Below, one piece after another: positions 5,051 to 12,238 of a stretch of 16,767 nucleotides of DNA. The notes beneath the pieces were generated by a model. The model was not told the origin of the DNA. It worked only from the letters and a program-made list of their open reading frames with translations, and did not search any database. The position numbers and the translations under genes were made by a program. Position 1 is the stretch's first letter, and each line of letters opens with the position of its first letter. This stretch comes from Bryobacteraceae bacterium. GTDB lineage: Bacteria; Acidobacteriota; Terriglobia; Bryobacterales; Bryobacteraceae. Where the stretch lies: positions 1 to 16,767 of the forward strand of contig JASHQT010000364.1 in assembly GCA_030039005.1 (NCBI GenBank), given 5' to 3'.

Positions 5051-6973
5051 GTGACCCTTGGCATCGAGATCGCGCCGCCGACAGTGAGCGCACGCCAGCT
5101 TATGCAGACTGGATCGATCTCGCTCCCCGGCTTTTCGGCACCGCCGGGCTTCGCATCTGTTCTGAATGGGCTCCTCGATCAAAATACCAACGCACCGATC
5201 CAGACCTCTGCCGGGGGCCCGGGTGATGCGGCTCGCAATGCCTTTTCTTCTTTCCGCCTGCGAAACCGGGATGTGACTGCGCAACGGACAGCCGCCGAAA
5301 CTGGCAACCCAACTGGCGACGCAACTGCCCCGTTAACAAAACCAGCCCATCGCAAGACCCCAGCAGCCGCTGTTTTGAAGGAAGCAACCGCGCATCCCGA
5401 CGAAACCCAAACATTGCTCCCCGTCGCGGCCGGGGAGCAAACCGGCCCCCTCCTCGTCGAACCGGGCGGAAAGGACACCGCCTCCATAGTCACGGGCCGG
5501 GCGTGGACATCACCGCCCTCTACGCCATCGCTGTCGCCACCGCTTGCACCCGCGGCTCTGCTGCCGCCTTCCTCCGCCGCGGGGACTCCATCCCAGACGG
5601 CTGCCCCCGCACCGTTTACTGAAATGTCCCTGCCGAAATCCACCTTCGAGAACGCTCCGACTGCAAGTCCTCTTGCGTTTGCTCTGCAGTTGAGCTGGCA
5701 GCCGCCGACTGCGCACCCCGGCACGGCACCGCCTTCGGTTTCCGCTGCTACGCCGCCCGTGGGAAACTCGCAGCGTGAGCTGCGTTCGCCAGTCGCCGAG
5801 ACGCAGCCAGGCCGGGCCAGTCAGTCTGCCCCGTTGGCGAATTCAACAGGTGCGCCTATCGAAAAGGAACTCGTGCCGCAAGGCTGCTCGGAACCCCTCG
5901 TCCTCCACTTCTCCGGCGCCCGTGCGAGTTCACCATCGGAAATCGCTTTTGGTGCAAAGTCATCCTTACAACCCCCGGGACCCAACACGAGCTTAGCGGA
6001 GGACCCGAAGAAACAAGATGCAAACTCGAAGAAAGATGCAGCCTTGGCGAACACCAACGGCGAGGAGGTCCCTGCGGTAGCAGAAGAGGCCAACCGGCCT
6101 CCCGAGCGCCTCCCGGTTGAAAGCAGCGCCCCAACCGATGACCATACGCCGGAGCAAAAACCTGCGGCCCCGGGAAGTCACCCGGCACCAGACAAATCGA
6201 CGCCTTCGAATTCTCCGGCTGTCTTGGCAGGGGACAAGGCGACATCCGAGGCAGCGCGCTTGCTACCTGGCAACGCCTCGACAACTCGCCCGGCAACGGG
6301 GCCGGGGGTCCAGGATTGCGAGAGCACAACCGCTGCCGACGCGGGAACCAAGCCCAGCGCCAAAGCACTGGGGAATCTGCCGGCACAGAAGCTTTCCCCT
6401 TCACCGGGCAGTCACCAAAATCCAGGAACATCAGCCGATGGAGTTTTGCTCGGCCGCCCCGCTGACCCGGTCGGCACCCCTGCGCGCAGCAAGGCAGTAG
6501 CGTCTGAGACTCCGCAAGCTGGTCCGGCGGCAACAACGGAAGCGGTTCCTCGACCCCCGGCTCCTTCGATCCGGGAAGTCGCGATTCGCCTCGGAGAAGC
6601 TACATCCTCTCCGGTAGACGTGCAGGTGGCGGCCAAGGCCGGCAAGGTTCAAGTGGCGGTTCGGACGCCCGACCTAGATCTCGCGAAATCGCTCCAGACC
6701 AATATAGGGGAACTGGTCGGACGGCTGGAAGAAAAGGGATTCAAGACTGAGGCCTGGACCGCGCAGACCCCAGGGCACAGTGGCTTGACAGTTCGCCAGC
6801 CGGCGCCCTCCACGGCCAATCAAGGTCATTCCGATCCATCCGGCTCGCACGGAGGACAACCGGACGCACGAGGTGGGCAGAGGCAATCCGGACAGCGCCA
6901 GCCAGGCCGCTGGGAAGAGGAGTTCCAAGAGACACTTTCGGGACCGGAGGCAACCGGGCCGACGGGGGACTGA
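5051..6973 (+). CDS. fliK: Flagellar hook-length control protein FliK
   Basis: The 640-residue protein is mostly a low-complexity Pro/Ala/Ser/Thr-rich region (about residues 60-490). It then has a folded C-terminal segment at roughly 500-580, IREVAIRLGEATSSPVDVQV, AGKVQVAVRTPDLDLAKSLQ and NIGELVGRLEEKGFKTEAW, which resembles the Flg_hook (FliK C-terminal) domain. A glycine/glutamine/arginine-rich tail follows. FliK is an exported molecular ruler: its disordered part measures the hook, and its C-terminal domain acts on FlhB to switch export from hook to filament substrates. Position just before flgD and flgE supports the call. The start is uncertain: GTG at 5051, GTG at 5084 and ATG at 5102 are all in frame and none has a strong ribosome binding site. 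FliK sequences diverge quickly, so the assignment rests on architecture and neighbours. Confidence 0.8.
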   Translation: MTLGIEIAPPTVSARQLMQTGSISLPGFSAPPGFASVLNGLLDQNTNAPIQTSAGGPGDAARNAFSSFRLRNRDVTAQRTAAETGNPTGDATAPLTKPAHRKTPAAAVLKEATAHPDETQTLLPVAAGEQTGPLLVEPGGKDTASIVTGRAWTSPPSTPSLSPPLAPAALLPPSSAAGTPSQTAAPAPFTEMSLPKSTFENAPTASPLAFALQLSWQPPTAHPGTAPPSVSAATPPVGNSQRELRSPVAETQPGRASQSAPLANSTGAPIEKELVPQGCSEPLVLHFSGARASSPSEIAFGAKSSLQPPGPNTSLAEDPKKQDANSKKDAALANTNGEEVPAVAEEANRPPERLPVESSAPTDDHTPEQKPAAPGSHPAPDKSTPSNSPAVLAGDKATSEAARLLPGNASTTRPATGPGVQDCESTTAADAGTKPSAKALGNLPAQKLSPSPGSHQNPGTSADGVLLGRPADPVGTPARSKAVASETPQAGPAATTEAVPRPPAPSIREVAIRLGEATSSPVDVQVAAKAGKVQVAVRTPDLDLAKSLQTNIGELVGRLEEKGFKTEAWTAQTPGHSGLTVRQPAPSTANQGHSDPSGSHGGQPDARGGQRQSGQRQPGRWEEEFQETLSGPEATGPTGD

Positions 6974-6992
6974 GGAGTTCCACCCCAATTCC

Positions 6993-7316
6993 ATGACACC
7001 CACATCCAACACCACTCCAGGCAGCACATCTCCCTCCAGCACGGCAACCTCGGGATCGCAGGGCTCGACGCAATCCACCAACGCGGCGCTGGGCTCGCTG
7101 ACGAATGAGCAAACATTTCTGCAGCTACTGGTCGCGCAGTTGGAGAACCAGGATCCGACGGCCCCGCAGGACGGCACTCAATTTGTTTCCCAGCTGGCGC
7201 AGTTCAGTTCGCTCGAACAGGAGATTCAGATGCGCACCGACCTGGACAACATGAACAGCATCATGACCAGCGAGGCGAGCAGCTCTTCTGGCTCGTCGAC
7301 CAGCAGCACCAACTAA
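6993..7316 (+). CDS. flgD: Hook-capping protein FlgD, minimal form
   Basis: After a Ser/Thr-rich leader the protein has LTNEQTFLQLLVAQLENQDP, then GTQFVSQLAQFSSLEQ, the diagnostic FlgD N-terminal motif (FLkLLvaQLqnQDPl...d..efvsQlAqfs.lEq). It ends with a serine-rich tail. FlgD is exported to the tip of the rod and hook, where it caps growing FlgE polymer. At 107 residues it is about half the enterobacterial length and lacks the C-terminal Ig/tudor-like domains. The frame is open upstream to 6873 but that part overlaps fliK and has no family similarity; the ATG at 6993 is used. A TGAGGAG that includes the fliK stop is the only possible ribosome binding site, spaced about 15 nt. Next gene, flgE, begins 14 nt after its stop. 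Confidence 0.9.
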   Translation: MTPTSNTTPGSTSPSSTATSGSQGSTQSTNAALGSLTNEQTFLQLLVAQLENQDPTAPQDGTQFVSQLAQFSSLEQEIQMRTDLDNMNSIMTSEASSSSGSSTSSTN

Positions 7317-7330
7317 TCCTAGGAGGATTC

Positions 7331-8578
7331 ATGGCTTCATTTTCCACCGCACTTTCGGCTCTCTCGGCATTTTCCACCGCCATTGACGTGACGGGCAACA
7401 ACCTCGCCAATCTCGACACCATCGGGTTCAAGGCGAGTGAGGTGTCGTTCCACGATCTGGTAACCCAGTCGATCAGCGCCGGCCTGGGAAACACGCAGGT
7501 CGGATTTGGCGTGGGCACGCCTACGACGGCTGCTCTTTTTACGCAAGGCGCGCTGCAGACCACGGGAGGCGAATTGGATGCCGCCATTCAGGGCGACGGT
7601 TTCTTTATTATCCAGGGCCCGGACGGGTCCACTGAGTACACCCGCGCAGGCAATTTCCAAACCGACGAGAACGGCGATCTCGAAACCGCGACGGGCCAGC
7701 AGGTACTCGGCTGGACATCGGTCAACGGCGCATTGAATACGAACGCGCCTCCGACGGCCATCACCATTCCGACCGGTATTGTAGAGCCTCCTGTGGTGAC
7801 ACAGAATTTCTCCTTCGATATGAACCTGGACGCTGCTGCAACGCCTGGTTCGAGCGATGCCACGTTCGCCACTTCGGTGACCGTGTACGATTCGCTCGGC
7901 AATCCGCATGTGGTGACTGCCACCTTCACCGAAGATCCGACTACCGCCGGCCAGTGGGACTATTCGATCAGTATCCCCAACTCCGACGTATCGAATCCGC
8001 CGGCCACGCCTTTGACGGGCACCATCAACTTCAACTCCAGCGGCGTATTGACAACCCCCGCGGCGACAGACCCCTCCCCGCAATTGCAGATTACCGGCCT
8101 TGCCGACGGAGCGGCCGACATGACGCTCAATTGGAATCTGTACAACGGCACCACGCCGCTCATTACACAGTACGCGCAACCGTCGTCGGTCTCGGCGGTT
8201 TCGCAGGACGGTGCGGCGGCGGCACAGTTGAACCAAGTGGCGATTGGCTCCGGAGGCCAGATCCTGGCGCAATTCTCCAACGGACAACAGACCGTGGTCG
8301 GGCAACTCGCCATGGCCACGATTCGAAATCCGGACTCGCTTTTGGCGATCGGGAGCAATGCCTACCAGTTGAGCGCCAGCTCAGCGCTTCCCGCCGTGGG
8401 GCTGCCGGGAACCGGAGGACGGGGAACCGTGCAAGGTGGTTCGATCGAGTCTTCCACGGTGGACGTGGCCACCGAGTTCACCAACCTGATCGTCTACCAG
8501 CGCGGCTACGAAGCCAACTCCAAGGTGATTAACGCGGTGGATGAATTGAGCCAGGACACCATTAATTTAATTAAATGA
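7331..8578 (+). CDS. flgE: Flagellar hook protein FlgE
   Basis: The 415-residue protein begins ASFSTALSALSAFSTAIDVT then GNNLANLDTIGFKASEVSF, the FlgE-type N-terminal rod/hook helix. IQGDGFFIIQGPDGSTEYTR follows, then a FlaE-like hook domain with SVTVYDSLGNPHVVTATF, and finally VDVATEFTNLIVYQRGYEAN, the conserved C-terminal helix. FlgE polymerises into the hook joining rod and filament. The start is secure: a perfect AGGAGG (7321-7326) lies 4 nt upstream of the ATG, the strongest ribosome binding site in the window, consistent with a highly expressed structural subunit. It follows flgD closely and ends in an AT-rich stretch before a 70-bp spacer to fliN. Confidence 0.98.
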   Translation: MASFSTALSALSAFSTAIDVTGNNLANLDTIGFKASEVSFHDLVTQSISAGLGNTQVGFGVGTPTTAALFTQGALQTTGGELDAAIQGDGFFIIQGPDGSTEYTRAGNFQTDENGDLETATGQQVLGWTSVNGALNTNAPPTAITIPTGIVEPPVVTQNFSFDMNLDAAATPGSSDATFATSVTVYDSLGNPHVVTATFTEDPTTAGQWDYSISIPNSDVSNPPATPLTGTINFNSSGVLTTPAATDPSPQLQITGLADGAADMTLNWNLYNGTTPLITQYAQPSSVSAVSQDGAAAAQLNQVAIGSGGQILAQFSNGQQTVVGQLAMATIRNPDSLLAIGSNAYQLSASSALPAVGLPGTGGRGTVQGGSIESSTVDVATEFTNLIVYQRGYEANSKVINAVDELSQDTINLIK

Positions 8579-8613
8579 GCATTTGATGCACGGAGCGTCC
8601 CCGGGCGCCCCCC

Positions 8614-8652
8614 ATGGCTAAAGAGCTTCTCCCCAAAGGCCGGCCAAGATGA
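8614..8652 (+). other. Possible 12-residue leader ORF overlapping fliN start
   Basis: An ATG at 8614 begins a 12-codon frame (MAKELLPKGRPR) whose TGA overlaps the fliN ATG as ATGA. Such an arrangement could couple translation, but it has no clear ribosome binding site of its own (a GGAG lies about 20 nt upstream) and could be chance. Confidence 0.18.
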
Positions 8653-8897
8653 CGCCGCTCGAAGAAATCGGCGAAGTCGCCGACGTTCCCGTCGACGTCG
8701 AGGTGGAATTGGGCCGCCGCGTGATGAGCATCGCGCAAATTCTGGAGCTCGGTCCGGAAAGCGTGATCCGCATGGGACGCTCGGCGGGAGACAACATCGA
8801 CATTCTGGTGGGAGACACGTTGATTGGTTACGGCGAAATCGTGATCATCGACGACGCGGTCGGCGTCCGCATCACCGATTTCCGGGTGGAGGAATAA
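8649..8897 (+). CDS. fliN: Flagellar motor switch protein FliN (short, SpoA domain only)
   Basis: The 82-residue product is essentially one FliM/FliN C-terminal (SpoA) domain. DVPVDVEVELGRRVMSIAQI is followed by LELGPESVIRMGRSAGDNID, LVGDTLIGYGEIVIIDDAVG and VRITDFRVEE, closely following the family pattern. FliN forms the lower C-ring with FliM and is the docking point for the export ATPase complex. It is shorter than the 137-residue E. coli protein because the N-terminal extension is missing. AAAGG about 9 nt before the ATG can act as ribosome binding site. It sits between flgE and fliO, heading the export apparatus genes, but without the usual fliL-fliM upstream. Confidence 0.93.
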   Translation: MTPLEEIGEVADVPVDVEVELGRRVMSIAQILELGPESVIRMGRSAGDNIDILVGDTLIGYGEIVIIDDAVGVRITDFRVEE

Positions 8898-8932
8898 CGG
8901 CCGCGGGAACCAGGAATCGCGGCGGAAGGATT

Positions 8933-9250
8933 ATGGAGATTTTCCGGCAATCGTTGGCCATCCTTTTGGTCTTTACCTTGTTGGGAGCCGCAGTCGCGTG
9001 GGCGCGCAGAAAAAGCTGGCCAGGGAGGCTCGCGCCCGCCGTGCTCGAGTCGCGCGGCAAACTCACGCTGGGCCCGCGGCACTCCCTTCATCTGGTCCGG
9101 GTCGGCGACCGGAACCTGATCCTGGCCCTGCATCCGGCTGGAATCACCTTTCTGGGCGATCTGGCGCCACAAGCGCGTCAGGGCGATTTTGCGCCGCAAG
9201 CGCGCCGGGAGCGCGAGGCGAGCCCGGCGATCTCCAGCGGTGCGATATGA
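8933..9250 (+). CDS. fliO: Flagellar export protein FliO
   Basis: The 105-residue protein has one N-terminal membrane segment (about residues 7-23, SLAILLVFTLLGAAVAW) followed by basic residues. A small domain LESRGKLTLGPRHSLHLVRV then GDRNLILALHPAGITFLGDL resembles the FliO pattern in which a short strand-rich region follows the helix. FliO assists assembly of the FliP ring during export gate biogenesis. The protein is poorly conserved in general; the position directly between fliN and fliP is strong support. GGAAGG lies just upstream of the ATG at 8933. The stop overlaps the fliP start (ATGA). The C-terminus contains a nine-residue tandem repeat (GDLAPQARQ and GDFAPQARR). Confidence 0.85.
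   Translation: MEIFRQSLAILLVFTLLGAAVAWARRKSWPGRLAPAVLESRGKLTLGPRHSLHLVRVGDRNLILALHPAGITFLGDLAPQARQGDFAPQARREREASPAISSGAI
9154..9207 (+). repeat. 27-bp tandem duplication at end of fliO
   Basis: Units 9154-9180 and 9181-9207 both begin GGGCGAT and share GCGCC and CAAGCGCG blocks, with a handful of mismatches. They encode two copies of a nine-residue block containing D(L/F)APQAR. The length keeps the frame. The copies have diverged more than the 15-bp ones in flgJ and at flgA/flgH. Confidence 0.75.
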
Positions 9251-9987
9251 AGCGTGTCGTTCCCTTGCGCGTCAGCCCCCTGCTCCTCGCCGGGAAACTG
9301 GCGGCGGCTCCGGCCTCCGGTCTGGGCATTGCATTCGGGCCTTCGAAAGGCTCCGGCGCCCTGAGCGTGCCGATGCAGATCATCCTCCTGCTGACGCTGC
9401 TCGCGATCTTGCCGGCCGTGATCATGTCGGTCACGCCCTTTCTCCGCATCACGGTGGTGCTGCATTTCCTGCGCCAAGCTTTGAACACGCAAGGGACGCC
9501 TTCCAATCAGGTCCTGATCGGTCTGGCGTTGTTTCTGACGTTGGTGATCATGCAGCCGGTCGCGGCTGACATGTATCAGAAGGGCTGGCAGCCGCTCGAA
9601 GCCGGCCAAGTCACGTGGCAGCAGGCCTGGGACGATGGATCGCAGCCCCTGAAGACCTTTCTGCTGCGCTACGTGCGGGAGAAGGACGTCCACCTGATCC
9701 TGGACCTCTCCCATACGCCGGTCCCGCGCAATGCCTCCGCGCTCGGGCTGAGCGTCCTGATGCCGGCTTATGTTCTCTCGGAGCTCAAAACCGGATTTCA
9801 GATCGGGGCTCTTCTTTTCCTACCCTTCTTGGTGATCGATCTGGTCGTGGCTTCGGTGACGCTCTCGATCGGCATGGTGCAGCTACCGCCGATCATGCTC
9901 TCGGCTCCCTTCAAGATCCTTCTGTTCGTCCTGGTGGACGGGTGGAATCTAGTGGTCGGCTCGCTGATGCGGAGCTTCTATTCGTAA
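9247..9987 (+). CDS. fliP: Flagellar export gate protein FliP
   Basis: The 246-residue protein carries FliP signatures: VTPFLRITVVLHFLRQALNT followed by QGTPSNQVLIGLALFLTLVI, and near the C-terminus MVQLPPIMLSAPFKILLFVL then VDGWNLVVGSLMRSF. These are the export gate membrane segments; FliP forms a pentamer that with FliQ and FliR makes the type III export channel. The N-terminus (about 45 residues, MKRVVPLRVSPLLLAG) may be a cleavable signal as in enterobacterial FliP. The frame is open further upstream to 8998, but that overlaps fliO without similarity. I use the ATG at 9247, which overlaps the fliO TGA and so is probably coupled. No strong Shine-Dalgarno is visible. Confidence 0.97.
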   Translation: MKRVVPLRVSPLLLAGKLAAAPASGLGIAFGPSKGSGALSVPMQIILLLTLLAILPAVIMSVTPFLRITVVLHFLRQALNTQGTPSNQVLIGLALFLTLVIMQPVAADMYQKGWQPLEAGQVTWQQAWDDGSQPLKTFLLRYVREKDVHLILDLSHTPVPRNASALGLSVLMPAYVLSELKTGFQIGALLFLPFLVIDLVVASVTLSIGMVQLPPIMLSAPFKILLFVLVDGWNLVVGSLMRSFYS

Positions 9988-10000
9988 TGGAGACCAACGT

Positions 10001-10270
10001 ATGACGTCCGAATTGGCGATTCACGTCTTCCGCCAAACCCTGATGGAGACGTTTTGGCTCAGTCTTCCGCTGCTGGGCATCGGGTTCGCCGTCGGAATCG
10101 CCGTGAGCCTTCTGCAGGTGCTGACATCCATCCAGGACGCGAGCTTCGGAGCCGTTCCGCGCCTCACTGCTTTCCTGGTGGCGGTGCTGCTCATGCTGCC
10201 TTGGATGACGGCTCACCTGATTGCCTATACCGTGGCCCTCCTGGGCGATTTTAGCCGCTATGCACGCTGA
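10001..10270 (+). CDS. fliQ: Flagellar export protein FliQ
   Basis: The 89-residue protein has the standard FliQ length and two membrane hairpin helices (about 16-38 and 50-75), with TLMETFWLSLPLLGIGFAVG, VSLLQVLTSIQDASFGAVPR and LPWMTAHLIAYT. It is part of the FliPQR export gate in the inner membrane. TGGAGA lies about 9 nt upstream of the ATG. The gap from fliP is 13 nt, and its last 11 nt overlap the start of fliR, consistent with coupled translation of the P-Q-R proteins. Confidence 0.96.
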   Translation: MTSELAIHVFRQTLMETFWLSLPLLGIGFAVGIAVSLLQVLTSIQDASFGAVPRLTAFLVAVLLMLPWMTAHLIAYTVALLGDFSRYAR

Positions 10271-11048
10271 ACTCATCTTGCCGCTTACCACGCTGTACGC
10301 GTTCCTGCTCGCGCTCGCCCGGGTGTCGGGCGTCATTGCTTTCGTGCCGATCCCCGGCTTTTCGGCGGGACCGGATGCGAGCCGGGTGATGCTCGCTGTG
10401 GCCTTGACCTTCGCTTTGTTTCCCACCTGGCCGGCTCTCCCGCTCGAAGACAGCGCCCCCTTGGCAGCCGGACGCCTGGTGGGGGCGATCGCGCTCGAAA
10501 CATTCTGGGGCGTAACGGTCGGGCTGGTCGTCAGCTTCCTACTGGAGGGCATCCAAATGGCGGCCCAAACCGTGGGCTTGCAAGCCGGGTATTCCTACGC
10601 TTCGACGGTCGATCCGACGACCCAAGCTGACACCACCACGCTCCAAATGATGGCGCAGCTGCTGGCCGGCCTGCTGTTCTTCGCCTTCGGATTTGACCGC
10701 CAGGTGCTTCGCGCGCTGGCCGGGAGTCTGGAATCCTCGCCGGGATTTGCGCTCGCCCGGGACCCAGCCGTGATCGAAACCATCCTCAGGCTGGGCGCCA
10801 ATATTTTTGCTTCCGGCCTGCGCCTGGCGCTTCCGGTGCTCGCGCTACTGGTGCTGATGGACATCGCATTCGCGCTGCTCGGCCGCCTGCATGCGCAGCT
10901 GCAGCTGCTGTCACTGTCGTTTTCCGTCAAAATGCTCGCCGCCCTTCTGTTTCTGGCTGTCGTGCTGGCGGCCTATCCGGGGATCTTCGAGCGCTCGGGC
11001 GCTGTGACGTTCGCCGCGTTGAACCAGGCGCTCTACGCGCCGTCTTAG
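10260..11048 (+). CDS. fliR: Flagellar export protein FliR
   Basis: The 262-residue membrane protein has multiple hydrophobic helices. The family pattern starts at LALARVSGVIAFVPIPGFSA and continues through ETFWGVTVGLVVSFLLEGIQ, then GLQAGYSYASTVDPTTQADT, and the C-terminal LDIAFALLGR-like segment (LVLMDIAFALLGRLHAQLQL). FliR caps the FliP5-FliQ4-FliR1 export gate. The frame is open 13 codons upstream, but homology suggests the ATG at 10260 inside the end of fliQ. A 55-bp spacer precedes flhB. Confidence 0.95.
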   Translation: MHAELILPLTTLYAFLLALARVSGVIAFVPIPGFSAGPDASRVMLAVALTFALFPTWPALPLEDSAPLAAGRLVGAIALETFWGVTVGLVVSFLLEGIQMAAQTVGLQAGYSYASTVDPTTQADTTTLQMMAQLLAGLLFFAFGFDRQVLRALAGSLESSPGFALARDPAVIETILRLGANIFASGLRLALPVLALLVLMDIAFALLGRLHAQLQLLSLSFSVKMLAALLFLAVVLAAYPGIFERSGAVTFAALNQALYAPS

Positions 11049-11103
11049 CCCGGAACACCCATTCCCAAAACACGCGAACGAGCGCCTCACGGGCCAAACG
11101 TAA

Positions 11104-12207
11104 ATGCCAGATCAGGATCAGCGTACTGAAAAGCCGACTAAACGAAAACTGCAGAAGAGCCGCCGCGAGGGACAATTTCCCGCCAGCCGCGAATTAGTGG
11201 CCGCGGCGCAATTCCTCACCTTTGTCCTATTGCTGATCGCAACGGGGGGCGCATTCCTGGAGCGCCTGCGCAGCATGCTCCGCAATCTGCTTCCGGCGGC
11301 TTTTCAACTGGCGCTCACGCCCCGGGCGGTGGTCCGAATTTACGGCCATTTGCTCGTGCTGGTGTTCGAGCCGCTGCTCGGGATGGGGCTCGCGCTCGCG
11401 GGCGCTGCGCTGGCCGTTCAACTCGCCGGGTCGCGCCTGGGCTTCTCGCTGCATAATCTGGCGCCGGATCCCAAGCGTCTCAACCCGCTCGAGAAACTGC
11501 GCAACGTCCCCCGGCAGAACGCCGCTATGTTTGCCGAGGCCATCCTGTTCCTGCCGTTGCTCGCGCTGGCGGTCTACAAAATCGCCGGTGGGAATCTGGC
11601 CGCTTACGCCGCTCTGGCGCGCCAGGAACTCGCTCCGGCGCTGGTGGTCGTCGCCGGCTCGTTCCGCGATTTCTTATGGAAGGCGGCCGTGTTGTTCAGT
11701 ACCATCGGCATTCTTGATTTCGTCCGCGTCTACCGCCGGCATCGCCAAGCGCTGCGCATGACCAAGCTGGAGGTCCGCGACGAGCTCAAGGAGACGGAGG
11801 GCAATCCACAAACCAGACAAAGGGTGCGGCGCATCCAGCGCGATCTGGCGCGGCGCAACATGATGCGGGAGATCCCCCAGGCTACCGCGGTCATCGTCAA
11901 TCCCACGCATTATGCGGTGGCGATCCGGTACGAAATGGAATCCATGCCAGCCCCGCGCGTGCTGGCCAAAGGCAAGAATTACCTGGCGCGCCGCATCCGG
12001 CAGATCGCACTCGATCACCAAGTCCCCATCGTGGAAAATCCGCCGCTGGCGCAGGCGCTCTATGGATCCGCCGATGTCGGCCAGGAGATTCCGCCGCACC
12101 TCTACCGCGCCGTCGCCGAGGTGCTGGCTTACATTTACAAACTGATGCACCCGGGGAAGGCGAATTCCCAGCCCGATCCGAGGACCAGCCCCCGGGCGAA
12201 CCGATGA
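11104..12207 (+). CDS. flhB: Flagellar export switch protein FlhB
   Basis: The 367-residue protein starts MPDQDQRTEKPTKRKLQKSR, the FlhB type 'd.ektE.pT.kkl.kare.Gqv..Srel', followed by four membrane helices in about residues 32-215. Its cytoplasmic domain contains the autocleavage motif NPTH at residues 266-269 (VIVNPTHYAVAIRY), followed by GKNYLARRIRQIALDHQVPI and the ENPPLAQALYGSADVGQEIP end. FlhB cleaves itself between N and P and, with FliK, changes export specificity from rod/hook to filament subunits. A stop codon (TAA) immediately precedes the ATG in frame, which fixes the start, but no Shine-Dalgarno is visible. The C-terminal tail after residue 350 is Pro/Arg-rich and variable. Confidence 0.97.
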   Translation: MPDQDQRTEKPTKRKLQKSRREGQFPASRELVAAAQFLTFVLLLIATGGAFLERLRSMLRNLLPAAFQLALTPRAVVRIYGHLLVLVFEPLLGMGLALAGAALAVQLAGSRLGFSLHNLAPDPKRLNPLEKLRNVPRQNAAMFAEAILFLPLLALAVYKIAGGNLAAYAALARQELAPALVVVAGSFRDFLWKAAVLFSTIGILDFVRVYRRHRQALRMTKLEVRDELKETEGNPQTRQRVRRIQRDLARRNMMREIPQATAVIVNPTHYAVAIRYEMESMPAPRVLAKGKNYLARRIRQIALDHQVPIVENPPLAQALYGSADVGQEIPPHLYRAVAEVLAYIYKLMHPGKANSQPDPRTSPRANR

Positions 12208-12238
12208 CCGAACCGGGACTCATTCCAAGGAATCGGGC

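Noticed and set aside
5856..6536. Long open frame antisense to fliK
   Set aside because: The low-complexity Pro/Ala-rich fliK codons leave antisense frames open by chance; no motif seen.
7338..7383. 13-bp direct repeat (CATTTTCCACCGC) at the start of flgE
   Set aside because: Explained by repeated FSTA residues in the conserved FlgE N-terminal helix; not adjacent and not extended.
8565..8576. Perfect 12-bp palindrome ATTTAATTAAAT at the end of flgE
   Set aside because: All A/T, falls in codons for the conserved C-terminal residues NLIK, with no GC stem or T-run for a terminator.
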